DNA from: Acutalibacter muris
Lineage (GTDB): Bacteria; Bacillota; Clostridia; Oscillospirales; Acutalibacteraceae
Assembly (NCBI RefSeq): GCF_002201475.1
Contig: NZ_CP021422.1
Coordinates: 1,178,001-1,242,000, forward strand
DNA: 64,000 nucleotides
Reading direction: 5' to 3'
Of this stretch, positions 35,075 through 42,372 are shown piece by piece. The position numbers and the translations under genes are program-made. Numbering within the stretch: position 1 is the first letter of the stretch; the number at the start of each line of letters is the position of its first letter. A model generated the notes under the pieces. That model saw only the letters and a list, made by a program, of their open reading frames with translations. It ran no database searches and was not told the DNA's origin.

Positions 35075-35092
35075 GTAGTCCCTTGTAAACTG
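35075..35092 (-). repeat. Right terminal inverted repeat of the element
   Basis: GTAGTCCCTTGTAAACTG, the reverse complement of the left end except for one base. Host lipoprotein coding sequence resumes immediately at 35092. Confidence 0.8.
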
Positions 35093-35283
35093 TACTTTCC
35101 GTCGATGTTGAAGCCGTGACGAAGAAGCTGGAGCAGGTGCTTTCCCTGCCGCTGGCGAATTCCGGGTCATATGGAATTGACGTGCAGGAATTCTTGGACG
35201 AGTATTATGTCAATGGGCTGGGCACAGCGGAGCAGTGTGCGAAGAAGATTCAGGATAGGGTCAATATTTGGCTACATGAGTAA
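35092..35283 (+). pseudogene. Orphan C-terminus of lipoprotein SBP3
   Basis: In the same phase as SBP3 across the element. Reads VLSVDVEAVTKKLEQVLSL ... EFLDEYYVNGLGTAEQCAKK ... WLHE then TAA (35281-35283), matching the SBP2 end (EFLEEFYVSGLTTPEECARK ... WLNE). It has no start or ribosome site of its own. Confidence 0.85.
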
Positions 35284-35332
35284 TCATATATGCAAACACA
35301 AAACAACTGTATGATAAGATGGAGGGGAATCT

Positions 35333-35590
35333 ATGGCCTTTACTGTATTTCAGTTGCCTATTGGTTATCGTCTATATGACCGAGAAAAGAACAAAATCAT
35401 TCCTTTACAGGAAGAAGAATACCTTGCGCTCTCTCGGGTCATCCGAAAAGAATGCACTTCGTATGATAGGAAAATTCTGGAGAGATTTCAGGAAAAGGGA
35501 TTTTGCAATGAGACTTCCTTGTGTGATATAGAAAATCCAGGCATATCATCTACAAACATCAACACTCTAGTTTGGGCAATAAAACTATAG
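35333..35590 (+). pseudogene. N-terminal fragment of a second radical SAM maturase
   Basis: 85 codons, ATG 35333 after ATGGAGGGG. MAFTVFQLPIGYRLYDREKNKII parallels MAYITFITPFGHRLYDREQNRII of the intact maturase and stays similar for about 75 residues. It breaks off before the CxxxCxxC motif, so no iron-sulfur site remains. The sequence then runs into an ABC exporter tail in another frame. With its own good ribosome site it could still be made as a leader-binding (RRE-like) peptide; that is speculation. Confidence 0.75.
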
Positions 35591-35685
35591 TGATGATTAC
35601 ACATCGGTATAGCAACTTGGAAGGATTTGACCGTGTTTATCTACTCGATAACGGAGAACTGCGTGATATATCCGAAAAAATTTAA
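35571..35685 (+). pseudogene. C-terminal remnant of a third ABC exporter copy
   Basis: GNKTIVMITHRYSNLEGFDRVYLLDNGE, stop at 35683-35685, like the intact exporter's AGKSVIMITHRYKNLEGMDRVYRLENGQ. The fusion of maturase start to exporter end marks a deletion between tandem copies of the module. Confidence 0.8.
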
Positions 35686-35697
35686 GGACTTGATACT

Positions 35698-36549
35698 ATG
35701 CGAAACAAAATATCATACTGGCTCTTTCTGCTGCCCAGCCTGCTGGGGGTGGCGTTCTTCTACATAGTCCCCTTTATCTACTCCTTCTGCTACGCGGTGA
35801 TAGACAATATGACCTCCTGGAAGTTTGTGGGGCTGCGGCATTTTGAGGAGACCCTCCGCAACCCGCTGTTCATACAGGCGGCGGGGAACACCGTGCTGTT
35901 TGTGTGTATCTGCGTGCCGTTGAGCATGGGCCTTGCACTTTTGTTGGCCCTCTGCCTCAAAGGGCTCAAGCGCTGCCGTCCGCTAGCCACTCTGATTTTG
36001 CTTGTGCCGCTGGTGGTGCCCTCGGGTAGCATCGTCTCCTTCTGGAACACGCTGTTTTCTTCTAATGGGCTGGTGATGAAGGCGCTGTTGCAAGCGGGCT
36101 TTTCCCATGATGCCCTCTCGTCCAGCGACTGGTCTATGGCCGCGCTGGTGGTGATATTCCTGTGGAAAAATGTCAGCTATAATATCGTCCTCTTTTGGTC
36201 GGGCCTTAACTGGATACCCAAGACCTATTACGAGCAGATGGCCCTTGAGGGGGCGGGGGTTTTCCGGCAGTTTGCCAATGTCACCTGGGTGTATCTCGCG
36301 CCCACCACCTTTGTGGTACTGCTCATGAGCATCGTCAATTCCTTCAAGGTGTTCAAGGAGGTCTATATGCTCTATGGCAGTTATCCCAGCCCGGATATAT
36401 ATATGCTCCAGCACTATATGAACAATCAGTTTGCCGCCATGAACATGCAGAAGCTCTCTGCCACGGCGTACATAATGTTCCTGGTCATCGGGCTGGCGCT
36501 TTTGGCCGTATTTTACGCCCAGAAGCGGGTCACAGACAGCTTTCAGTGA
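35698..36549 (+). CDS. ABC importer permease, MalF-like (second module)
   Basis: 283 residues, ATG 35698. Six helices and an EAA loop EQMALEGAGVFRQFANVTWVYLAP. The C-terminal stretch SPDIYMLQHYMNNQFAAMNMQKLS parallels NENIYMLQHFLNNSFENLNYAKLS of the 14501 permease, so they are paralogues. It directly follows the exporter remnant and precedes its MalG-like partner by 8 nt. Confidence 0.88.
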   Translation: MRNKISYWLFLLPSLLGVAFFYIVPFIYSFCYAVIDNMTSWKFVGLRHFEETLRNPLFIQAAGNTVLFVCICVPLSMGLALLLALCLKGLKRCRPLATLILLVPLVVPSGSIVSFWNTLFSSNGLVMKALLQAGFSHDALSSSDWSMAALVVIFLWKNVSYNIVLFWSGLNWIPKTYYEQMALEGAGVFRQFANVTWVYLAPTTFVVLLMSIVNSFKVFKEVYMLYGSYPSPDIYMLQHYMNNQFAAMNMQKLSATAYIMFLVIGLALLAVFYAQKRVTDSFQ

Positions 36550-36557
36550 GGTGAAAA

Positions 36558-37430
36558 ATGCGGAGAATAAAAATTTTGCCCAGTTTTTTAATCGTTTTGG
36601 CAGGGGTACTAGCGCTTTTCCCGGTGCTCTATCTGTTCGCAAACTCCTTCATGAGCGGCGCCGAGATACTCAGTCGCTATGGCCGGGAGATAACAGAGGC
36701 CAACGCCGGGGATTTCAGCTCCCACGGCATACATTTTGTGCGCTTTGGGCTTATCCCGGAACAGCCGTCCCTGGAACAGTACCGTCTGTTGCTATTCCAC
36801 AGCCCCGGCTATCTGCGGATGTTCTGGAACTCTGTGCTGCTGGTGGCGCCGGTGCTGGCGGGGCAGTGCATTTTGGCCCCGATGGCCGCCTATGGGCTGG
36901 AAAATATCAGGTGGAAGTATAAAGAGGCGCTGTATTTTGCATATATAATTGTGATGCTCATGCCCACCCAGATAACCCTGGTGCCAAACTTTGTGGTGGC
37001 CGGATGGCTGAACATCCGGGAGTCATATCTTGCCATCATCCTGCCCGCCATGTTCCACCCGCTGGGGGTGTTCCTACTGCGCCAACAGCTGAAAAACTTT
37101 CCCAAGGAGTGCATGGAGGCGGCATTTCTGGACGGTGCTGGCCCCTGGCAGGCATACCGGAGCATTGTCCGGCCCAACCTGACTTCTGTTGTGGCGGCGA
37201 TGCTGGTGCTCTTATTCGCGGATAATTGGAACATCATCGACCAAGCAGTGGTCTTCCTTAAGGAGCTGTACGACTATCCGCTGTCGGTGTACCTGGGCCA
37301 GGCGGTGCAGGGGGACCCGGGGACGTTTTTCGCGGTGTCGGTGTTCTACCTGATTCCATCCCTGTTGGTGTTTTTGCTGGGGCAGGACTATTTGACCGAG
37401 GGCATCGCCCTGTCAAGCGTCAAGGCGTAG
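36558..37430 (+). CDS. ABC importer permease, MalG-like (second module)
   Basis: 290 residues, ATG 36558 behind GAGGTG. Six helices. EAA loop KECMEAAFLDGAGPWQAYRSIVRP with the invariant Gly. The ending YLTEGIALSSVKA resembles RELVEGIVLAEVK of the first module. Slightly longer periplasmic loop after helix 1. Partner of 35698; no ATPase nearby. Confidence 0.88.
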   Translation: MRRIKILPSFLIVLAGVLALFPVLYLFANSFMSGAEILSRYGREITEANAGDFSSHGIHFVRFGLIPEQPSLEQYRLLLFHSPGYLRMFWNSVLLVAPVLAGQCILAPMAAYGLENIRWKYKEALYFAYIIVMLMPTQITLVPNFVVAGWLNIRESYLAIILPAMFHPLGVFLLRQQLKNFPKECMEAAFLDGAGPWQAYRSIVRPNLTSVVAAMLVLLFADNWNIIDQAVVFLKELYDYPLSVYLGQAVQGDPGTFFAVSVFYLIPSLLVFLLGQDYLTEGIALSSVKA

Positions 37431-37440
37431 GAGGCGGCTT

Positions 37441-37851
37441 ATGGAGGAGAAACGCTTTTTGAAATCAAGGCTTGTCTACCTGATACTGGGGGCGTTGTAT
37501 CTGCTGGTGCTCGTCGTTGCAACTGTGTACAGTTTGACGATTTATGTAGACCAACTGCCTGTGGCGGAGTTGCCGCCTCAGGGAGCGGTGGACGGGATCT
37601 GTGTGCCCCTGGAATATGTGCGGGAGCTCCCGGACGGAGGCTGGGTGGTGGACACGGTGAAGCAGGTAAATGGGCCCTGGGGGAACAGGTATGTTATCAG
37701 CCAAGTCAGGGCGGAGTCGGTCTATCCCGTGGAGGGGGATGAAAGCAGGGTGCGGTTCTATGCGCTTTCGGATATTGGCGACCCAGTTGTGGCGCGGTGC
37801 AGTGAGGAGACTTTTGATGGGATGGAGGTTCGGCTGCAGGCGGGGGAGTAG
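37441..37851 (+). CDS. Single-helix membrane-anchored accessory protein
   Basis: 136 residues, ATG 37441 after GGAGGCGG. One N-terminal helix (LVYLILGALYLLVLVVATVYSL) then an extracytoplasmic domain of ~95 residues rich in Val and acidic residues. It takes the position of the larger 16135 protein in module 1 but has no clear similarity. Unknown function; possibly a partner of the permease pair. Confidence 0.6.
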   Translation: MEEKRFLKSRLVYLILGALYLLVLVVATVYSLTIYVDQLPVAELPPQGAVDGICVPLEYVRELPDGGWVVDTVKQVNGPWGNRYVISQVRAESVYPVEGDESRVRFYALSDIGDPVVARCSEETFDGMEVRLQAGE

Positions 37852-37898
37852 AGGGGGATACCGGTTCAGCGTAGCGGCAAAGAAAACCGTATCGCCGC

Positions 37899-38240
37899 CT
37901 AATGCACGTTAAATGTGCTCGCCTGCAGCCCCTGCTTCACAAGACTCAGGGAGTATGCCCTGATGTCCTGCTCGTTTAATTCTTCCACCCTCCTTCCGGT
38001 TTGTTTCAGAAACGATCGGATGGCCCTCTCATAGTTCCCTTGCGTGCTTTCCGCAAGTCGGTGCAGTTCCATGTCTTCCCGCCTCCTTTGGATGTATTGC
38101 TCTGTGTTCATGGCTTTTGCTCCTTTGCCTGATTTTGCGGATAGTTCGCTTACAACAAGTTTACAGGAGCTCTGGCGGATTGGGAAGTCCTCGCGCAACA
38201 GTGAGATTTGTTCAATATCATTTCTATTTAGCCCATTCAT
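37899..38240 (-). pseudogene. Truncated tyrosine recombinase (N-terminal SAM-like domain only)
   Basis: 113 codons from ATG 38240 (TAGGAGG upstream), or 70 from ATG 38111 (AAAGGAG upstream). The part MNTEQYIQRRREDMELHRLAESTQGNYERAI..FLKQTGR is a phage-integrase core-binding domain. It ends at TAG after STFNVH; past the TAG the frame still reads AAIRFSLPLR, the normal continuation, before a TGA. No catalytic domain remains. A relic of an earlier integration event. Confidence 0.7.
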
Positions 38241-38414
38241 ACAAATGGCCTCCTAACTCCCTTTGAGTTAGACCAAATTATAGGGAGACAGGCCCGAAAC
38301 GAGTTATCCAAAATAATATTTACCCCCTAAGAGGCGAATGAAATTTAAGAGTAAAATCTCAGTGTGAAAAAATTTGATAATTGGTAAGCCTGAGCAAATA
38401 TTGCGATTGCAAGA

Positions 38415-38451
38415 ATCGCCTCCAAGCTGTGTGATGTAGTTTGGAGGCGAT
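38415..38451 (+). promoter_or_regulatory. Hairpin hiding the ribosome binding site of the tyrosine recombinase
   Basis: ATCGCCTCCAA (38415-38425) pairs perfectly with TTGGAGGCGAT (38441-38451), an 11-bp stem whose right arm contains GGAGG, the only ribosome site for ATG 38455. Translation should be blocked unless the stem is opened. Long or read-through transcripts would be silenced, a common device in transposable elements. Confidence 0.65.
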
Positions 38452-38454
38452 ACT

Positions 38455-39285
38455 ATGTTAAAATTATTTTCTCTTTATCTACACACGAGGGGGAAATCCC
38501 CCGGAACAGTTTCAGTTTACTGTCAAAATATCTCGCAGTACCTTCGGGGGTGCGAGGAGACATTTGGCGAGCGTCCAAGTCAACTCTACCGGGCCAACGT
38601 GCTGGAGTACATCTCCTATATGCGTAATATCAAGGGTTACAGTCCCAAGACGGTCAACCATCACCTGTCCTCTCTACGGAGCTACAACGATTGCCTTATA
38701 GAATCCGGCCAACAGACGGATACCGTCATACTGAAGAACGATTTTATGAAGATCCAGCTACAGTACGCCAGCCCCAGCACTGTTACCAAGAAAGATGTGG
38801 AGGCTTTTCGGCAACGTCTGCTTGAGAGCGACAGCAAACGTAACTACGCCATCGTGACCCTGTTCGCCTACTCTGGCATCCGGCGAAGCGAGTGCGCCAA
38901 CCTCAAGCTGGACCAGGTAGACCTGACCGCCAGAGAGATTCGCGTCATTGGCAAAGGCGACAAGCAGCGGGTAGTATACATCAATGACAAGATCGTTCAC
39001 GCCATGCGGGAGTACCTGAAGGAGCGCAACTCCGACAGCCCCTACTTTTTTATCAGCAGGCAAAGTGAGAAGCTGACCCCATCCAGAATCAACCAGAGAT
39101 TTAACAAATATTCAGATAATATTTATCCAAAAACTTTGAGACATTTTTTCTGTTCTCATGCTTTGGAAAGCGGATTTTCAATCCATGAGGTGAGCAATTT
39201 AGCTGGACACAGCTCCATTCAGGTAACCATGCTCTACACCAACCCAACCGCCCAGGCCATGAAGGATAAGGCCAATAAGCTGTAA
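38455..39285 (+). CDS. Tyrosine recombinase (XerC/D-like integrase)
   Basis: 276 residues. SAM-like core-binding domain (~1-95), then a catalytic domain with the full set: Arg in SGIRRSE, Lys in GKGDKQRVV, H..R in TLRHFFCSHAL, His in LAGHSS, and Tyr in TMLYTNPT. It is probably active. Its start is controlled by the hairpin just upstream. The next gene (sortase) begins 10 nt after its stop, so they are likely co-transcribed. It may act on a separate insertion from the 33528 recombinase. Confidence 0.88.
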   Translation: MLKLFSLYLHTRGKSPGTVSVYCQNISQYLRGCEETFGERPSQLYRANVLEYISYMRNIKGYSPKTVNHHLSSLRSYNDCLIESGQQTDTVILKNDFMKIQLQYASPSTVTKKDVEAFRQRLLESDSKRNYAIVTLFAYSGIRRSECANLKLDQVDLTAREIRVIGKGDKQRVVYINDKIVHAMREYLKERNSDSPYFFISRQSEKLTPSRINQRFNKYSDNIYPKTLRHFFCSHALESGFSIHEVSNLAGHSSIQVTMLYTNPTAQAMKDKANKL

Positions 39286-39295
39286 GGGGGTGCGC

Positions 39296-40090
39296 ATGAA
39301 GAAACTGATTTTTATTGTGGCGGCGCTCGTCCTCCTTGCGGTTTCTGGTGTAGCTGCTTGGCAGGTTTATGTGCCCGTCCATGAGGACAACATGAGCTTC
39401 AACGCCTATGAGGATTTGCGGCAGTTCGCGCGAATCCCCACACCAGAGCCGACAATCCAGCCGGACACATCAAGTTCACCAGATTTTACCCCTACCCCAT
39501 CCTCTGGGCCGGAACCGACTCTCCCGCCTACTCCGCAAGTTGACTTCGACTCCCTTCGGGCAGTCAACCCGGAAATCGTTGCGTGGCTCTCCATCGACGG
39601 CACCAATATCGACTACCCTGTGGCCCAGCATAGCGACAACGACTACTACCTCCACCACCTATTTACCGGCGAGTGGAACAGCTCCGGCTGCCTGTTTATG
39701 GACTGCAGCAATCAGGCCGGCTTTTCAGATTTGCATACTATTATATATGGGCACCATATGGACAATGGCACCATGTTCCAGAAACTGATGGACTACAAAG
39801 ACCAGTCTTTCTATGACGAGCACCCGACCGCTCAGCTTTTCACGCCGGACGGCACCTACACTGTAGAGTTCTTTGCCGGATATGTGGCCGGTGTGGATGG
39901 GAACGCATGGAAGCTGGATTTTGCATCGGATGCAGAGTTTGGAAAGTGGGCTGAGAACGCAAAAGAAAAATCCCTGTTTGAGAGCCCGGTCACGCCAACG
40001 GCATCGGATAGAATCGTTACCCTCTCCACCTGCAGCTATGAGTTTTATAACGCAAGACTTGTTCTGCATGGTCGCCTTGTTGTAGATTGA
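39296..40090 (+). CDS. srtB: Class B sortase
   Basis: 264 residues; ATG 39296 after AAGGGGG, with a GTG two codons earlier as an alternative. N-terminal signal anchor, a Pro/Thr/Ser-rich spacer, then the sortase fold: His in IIYGHHM, catalytic Cys in TLSTCSYE, Arg in NARLVLHGRL. It is the only sortase in the window and could anchor the VPKTGD surface protein at 1-6411, though the genes are 33 kb apart as drawn. Confidence 0.9.
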   Translation: MKKLIFIVAALVLLAVSGVAAWQVYVPVHEDNMSFNAYEDLRQFARIPTPEPTIQPDTSSSPDFTPTPSSGPEPTLPPTPQVDFDSLRAVNPEIVAWLSIDGTNIDYPVAQHSDNDYYLHHLFTGEWNSSGCLFMDCSNQAGFSDLHTIIYGHHMDNGTMFQKLMDYKDQSFYDEHPTAQLFTPDGTYTVEFFAGYVAGVDGNAWKLDFASDAEFGKWAENAKEKSLFESPVTPTASDRIVTLSTCSYEFYNARLVLHGRLVVD

Positions 40091-40093
40091 CCC

Positions 40094-40122
40094 TTGCATT
40101 TCTCCGAGAGCTTTGATATAAT
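40094..40122 (+). promoter_or_regulatory. Promoter of the ParE-type toxin-antitoxin operon
   Basis: TTGCAT (40094-40099), 17-bp spacer, TATAAT (40117-40122), starting just after the sortase stop. GGAGGTG and ATG 40154 follow. Confidence 0.75.
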
Positions 40123-40153
40123 ATTATCAAAATCCAGATAGGAGGTGCCACCC

Positions 40154-40423
40154 ATGAAAATCAGACCCTCATCCGCCCTGCGGAACGAATACACGCAAAT
40201 ATCACTTTTGGCAAAGGAGTCCGGCGAGCCCATCTTCATCACCAACAAGGGCGAGGACGATGGCGTGTTTATGAGCATGGAGGCCTACGAGGAGCGGGAA
40301 AAGATGTTCCGGCACCGTGACCAGATCTACGCCGCGGAGCTGAGCCGCCTGAATGGCGAGAAGACCTATACGGCGGAAGAAATGCACGAGAGGATGGAGG
40401 CGCTGTTCCGTGCCCATGAGTAA
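40154..40423 (+). CDS. Type II antitoxin, Phd/YefM-like
   Basis: 89 residues from ATG 40154 (AGGAGGTG upstream). MKIRPSSALRNEYTQISLLAKESGEPIFITNKGE is the Phd/YefM DNA-binding N-terminus, and DDGVFMSMEAYEERE continues the fold. The C-terminal helix would wrap the toxin. It overlaps the toxin gene by 8 nt. It should autorepress the promoter at 40094-40122. Confidence 0.85.
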   Translation: MKIRPSSALRNEYTQISLLAKESGEPIFITNKGEDDGVFMSMEAYEEREKMFRHRDQIYAAELSRLNGEKTYTAEEMHERMEALFRAHE

Positions 40424-40721
40424 GCTGGTCTATCTGGCCCCAGCCGCCCACGATATGGAGGAGATCGTGAAGTTTCATATTGCCAATGTGGGGCCGGCCT
40501 CTGCACGGAAGGTCTATGCGTCGATTGAAGGCACCATAAACCGGCTGGCAGAATTTCCGCTCTTGGGACAGACCCACCCGGACCCAGTCCTGGCAGAGAA
40601 TGGCTTCCGCAAACTGGTACTGACGAAAACTTATGTCGCCGTGTATAAAATTATTGACGATACCGTGTACATCTACCGTATCGTGAACGGCAGGACGGAT
40701 TATCCACGGCTGCTGAAATAG
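40416..40721 (+). CDS. Type II toxin, RelE/ParE family
   Basis: 101 residues; ATG 40416 lies inside the antitoxin end and gives the typical opening MSKLVYLAPAAHDMEEIVKFHIA. The core LAEFPLLGQTHPDP ... FRKLVLTKTYVAVYKIIDDTVYIYRIVNGRTDY matches ParE/RelE toxins. It stabilises the element by post-segregational killing. Whether it cuts mRNA or poisons gyrase cannot be told from sequence. Confidence 0.85.
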   Translation: MSKLVYLAPAAHDMEEIVKFHIANVGPASARKVYASIEGTINRLAEFPLLGQTHPDPVLAENGFRKLVLTKTYVAVYKIIDDTVYIYRIVNGRTDYPRLLK

Positions 40722-40724
40722 GGC

Positions 40725-40753
40725 TTGTAAAATGCGCCTGGTTATGCTATACT
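40725..40753 (+). promoter_or_regulatory. Promoter of backbone leader L1
   Basis: TTGTAA (40725-40730), 17-bp spacer, TATACT (40748-40753). Same geometry as the promoters of leaders L3, L4 and L5. Confidence 0.75.
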
Positions 40754-40960
40754 TTGTTATACAGTATCAAGTTTGAAATTCAGTAAAACACAGTTTCCGA
40801 GTTACAGAGCGTCTGATAAGTTTATTGCTTCACGTTGTGAAGTAATACTTTCAGGCGCTTTTTTGTGTTTCAGCCGGATAAATCGGCATAAATGAATATC
40901 TAGCTCACTCAGGCAAAAAGGCAAGCAGAGAGGTAATCTTTGCTTGCTTTTTTCTATATC
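40754..40960 (+). ncRNA. Repeated attenuator leader L1, tandem terminators
   Basis: Conserved parts: ACAGTATCAAGTTTG, a small GTTT/AAAC stem, then GAGTTACAGAGCGTC (40799-40813). The last bases open terminator 1 (40808-40821 with 40847-40860, then T6), which contains an inner GCTTCAC/GTGAAGT hairpin. A CAGCCGG/CGGC hairpin follows, then terminator 2, GCAAGCA (40921-40927) with TGCTTGC (40941-40947) and T6. The first gene starts at 40984. Relatives: L2 44940, L3 45680, L4 53778, L5 61857. Confidence 0.65.
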
Positions 40961-40983
40961 AAAAAAGAAAAGAGGTAACCAAA

Positions 40984-41295
40984 ATGAAATCACCACAAGA
41001 CCCATTGACACTGACGTATATTGGCGACGATTCCTGGTCCCGCCCAGTATACAGAGCCCAATTTCAGCACCTTTGGAAAGACACAGACTGCGGCAGGCTC
41101 AGATGCGACTGCGATTATTACCTGGGATATGGGAACAGGAACGAAGATATTTTGTGTGGCACTCCCCAAGAGCACATCGAGTGCATGAAAAAGCGATGGT
41201 TGGAATTTGCCGATGATGAAAAGCCGGAATGGCTGACTTGGGAACAGATTCTGGAGTATGAACGGCAGATGTGTACGACTCCAGACAAAACATAA
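40984..41295 (+). CDS. Small conjugative-element protein, LPD11-like
   Basis: 103 residues, ATG 40984 after AAAAGAGGT. The start DPLTLTYIGDDSWSRPVYR resembles LPD11-type domains of large polyvalent/mobile-element proteins (recalled, not checked). Cysteines CDCDYY and C.TP may bind metal. It is the first gene behind leader L1. Function unknown. Confidence 0.5.
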   Translation: MKSPQDPLTLTYIGDDSWSRPVYRAQFQHLWKDTDCGRLRCDCDYYLGYGNRNEDILCGTPQEHIECMKKRWLEFADDEKPEWLTWEQILEYERQMCTTPDKT

Positions 41296-41324
41296 ATCAT
41301 GTTTCTTACCCCAGAGTGGGTACA

Positions 41325-41362
41325 AAAGGCGCGCATTGCATGGCTTTGCGCGTCTTTTTATC
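41325..41362 (+). terminator. Intra-operon terminator
   Basis: GGCGCGCA pairs with TGCGCGTC across a short loop, followed by TTTTT. A GGGGCA-g-TGCCCC hairpin then precedes the GGAGG of the gene at 41402. Another readthrough point in the operon. Confidence 0.65.
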
Positions 41363-41401
41363 ATAAAATAGGGGCAGTGCCCCAAAATGGAGGATACCAA
41401 T

Positions 41402-41800
41402 ATGAAAACACCGTCTGTACACAGTAAAAAGCCCCAAGAGGCCCTGGAGCTCAAGGCCATCATCGCCAGTCTGCTCGACCAAGCCAGGGACAAGGTCAGT
41501 TTCGTTGACCGCGACGCCCCTGATGACATCTTCACCCTCGACATACGGATGCTGCACGAGGCAGTCCATCGGCTTCACAAGATGCAGGCAAAACCCATCA
41601 TCGTTAGTACAGCCAAGGGTCGAGAGTACATCGACTATATCTGTCCCCACTGCCACGACACCATCACCCAGCGCCGCAAGGGCCAGAAGGAGGGGCTATA
41701 CCGGCCCAAGTACCATGATTCTTGTGGTCAGCGGCTGAACTGGGAGAAGATGGTAATATGCGGGAAGCTGAAAATTAAGAAATCGGAGGCATCAAAATGA
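41402..41800 (+). CDS. Zinc-ribbon-containing conjugative-element protein
   Basis: 132 residues, ATG 41402 (GGAGG eight bases before). Helical first half (LKAIIASLLDQARDKV), then CPHCHDTITQRRKGQ ... YHDSCGQRLNW, a three- or four-ligand zinc site. Overlaps the next gene by ATGA. No function known; of the type found beside PcfK/PcfJ genes. Confidence 0.55.
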   Translation: MKTPSVHSKKPQEALELKAIIASLLDQARDKVSFVDRDAPDDIFTLDIRMLHEAVHRLHKMQAKPIIVSTAKGREYIDYICPHCHDTITQRRKGQKEGLYRPKYHDSCGQRLNWEKMVICGKLKIKKSEASK

Positions 41801-42360
41801 ATCCAGACATCGAATGTACCACCACCGAGGGTACGGTCATCCCCATCAGGGATTATCAACCCCAAAATGACAAAAACGTGTTCCAGGCCATGGCTGTGGA
41901 GAAAATCGCCGCCGAGCTGAAATCCTTCACCGGTGGTCAAAAAGAGAAATGCGTATCCACCCATGTTGCCGCGGAAATCACTCATTTCTGCGAGGAGTCA
42001 CCGGAGTTTGCCGAGGTGGTCTACAAGACCAAGCGCACGCTCTCTGACTGTTGTGCTGAAGTGTTAAATGGCACCGGCAATTATATGTCCGATAACGACG
42101 TGTACCGAGGGATCGTGAAAGCCTACTTCCCCAATGCCGATGTGCGGTTTCTTATGAACATCTAGATAAACGGCGCGGCCCCCAGCGAGGAGGAGATGGC
42201 CCGTGTGCCAGAAAAGCCGAAGCCCAGCCAGCCGAAACCGGCTCCCAAGGCCGCTCCCAAGCCTGCTGAAAAGGCCGCTGCTCCTGCAGCGCCAAAGCCT
42301 GCTGAGCCGGAAATAAACTTGGCCGCAGGCCAACGTTTTATTCAGCTTTCGCTGTTCTGA
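41797..42360 (+). pseudogene. PcfK-like protein with in-frame amber codon before its Pro/Ala/Lys tail
   Basis: The first 122 codons give a PcfK-like domain: helical, with TLSDCCAEVLNGTGNYMSDNDVYRGIVKAYF near the end, resembling the shared core of PcfK and the related AcrIIA9 anti-Cas9 fold. TAG at 42163-42165 follows RFLMNI. The same frame then continues 64 sense codons, INGAAPSEEEMARV... and a PKPAPKAAPKPAEK-type tail, to TGA at 42358-42360. PcfK homologues often carry such tails, so the TAG is probably a nonsense mutation or a readthrough point. The PcfJ-like gene follows at 42373. Without readthrough a shorter, probably folded protein is made. Confidence 0.65.
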
Positions 42361-42372
42361 GGGGGTGATACA

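Larger units (their letters stand above)
26881..35093. mobile_element. 8.2-kb integrative mobilizable element with large serine recombinase
   Basis: Bounded by inverted CAGTTTACAAGG(A/G)ACTAC ends next to a GT present at both junctions (26879-26880 and 35092-35093), and lying inside a lipoprotein gene whose two halves flank it. Cargo and core: AlwI-like endonuclease, Dam-like methylase, XRE regulator (minus strand), then Cys-rich VLP protein, RepA_N initiator, MobV relaxase, small protein and serine recombinase (plus strand). With a relaxase but no transfer apparatus, it should be mobilised by a helper conjugative element. Confidence 0.88.
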
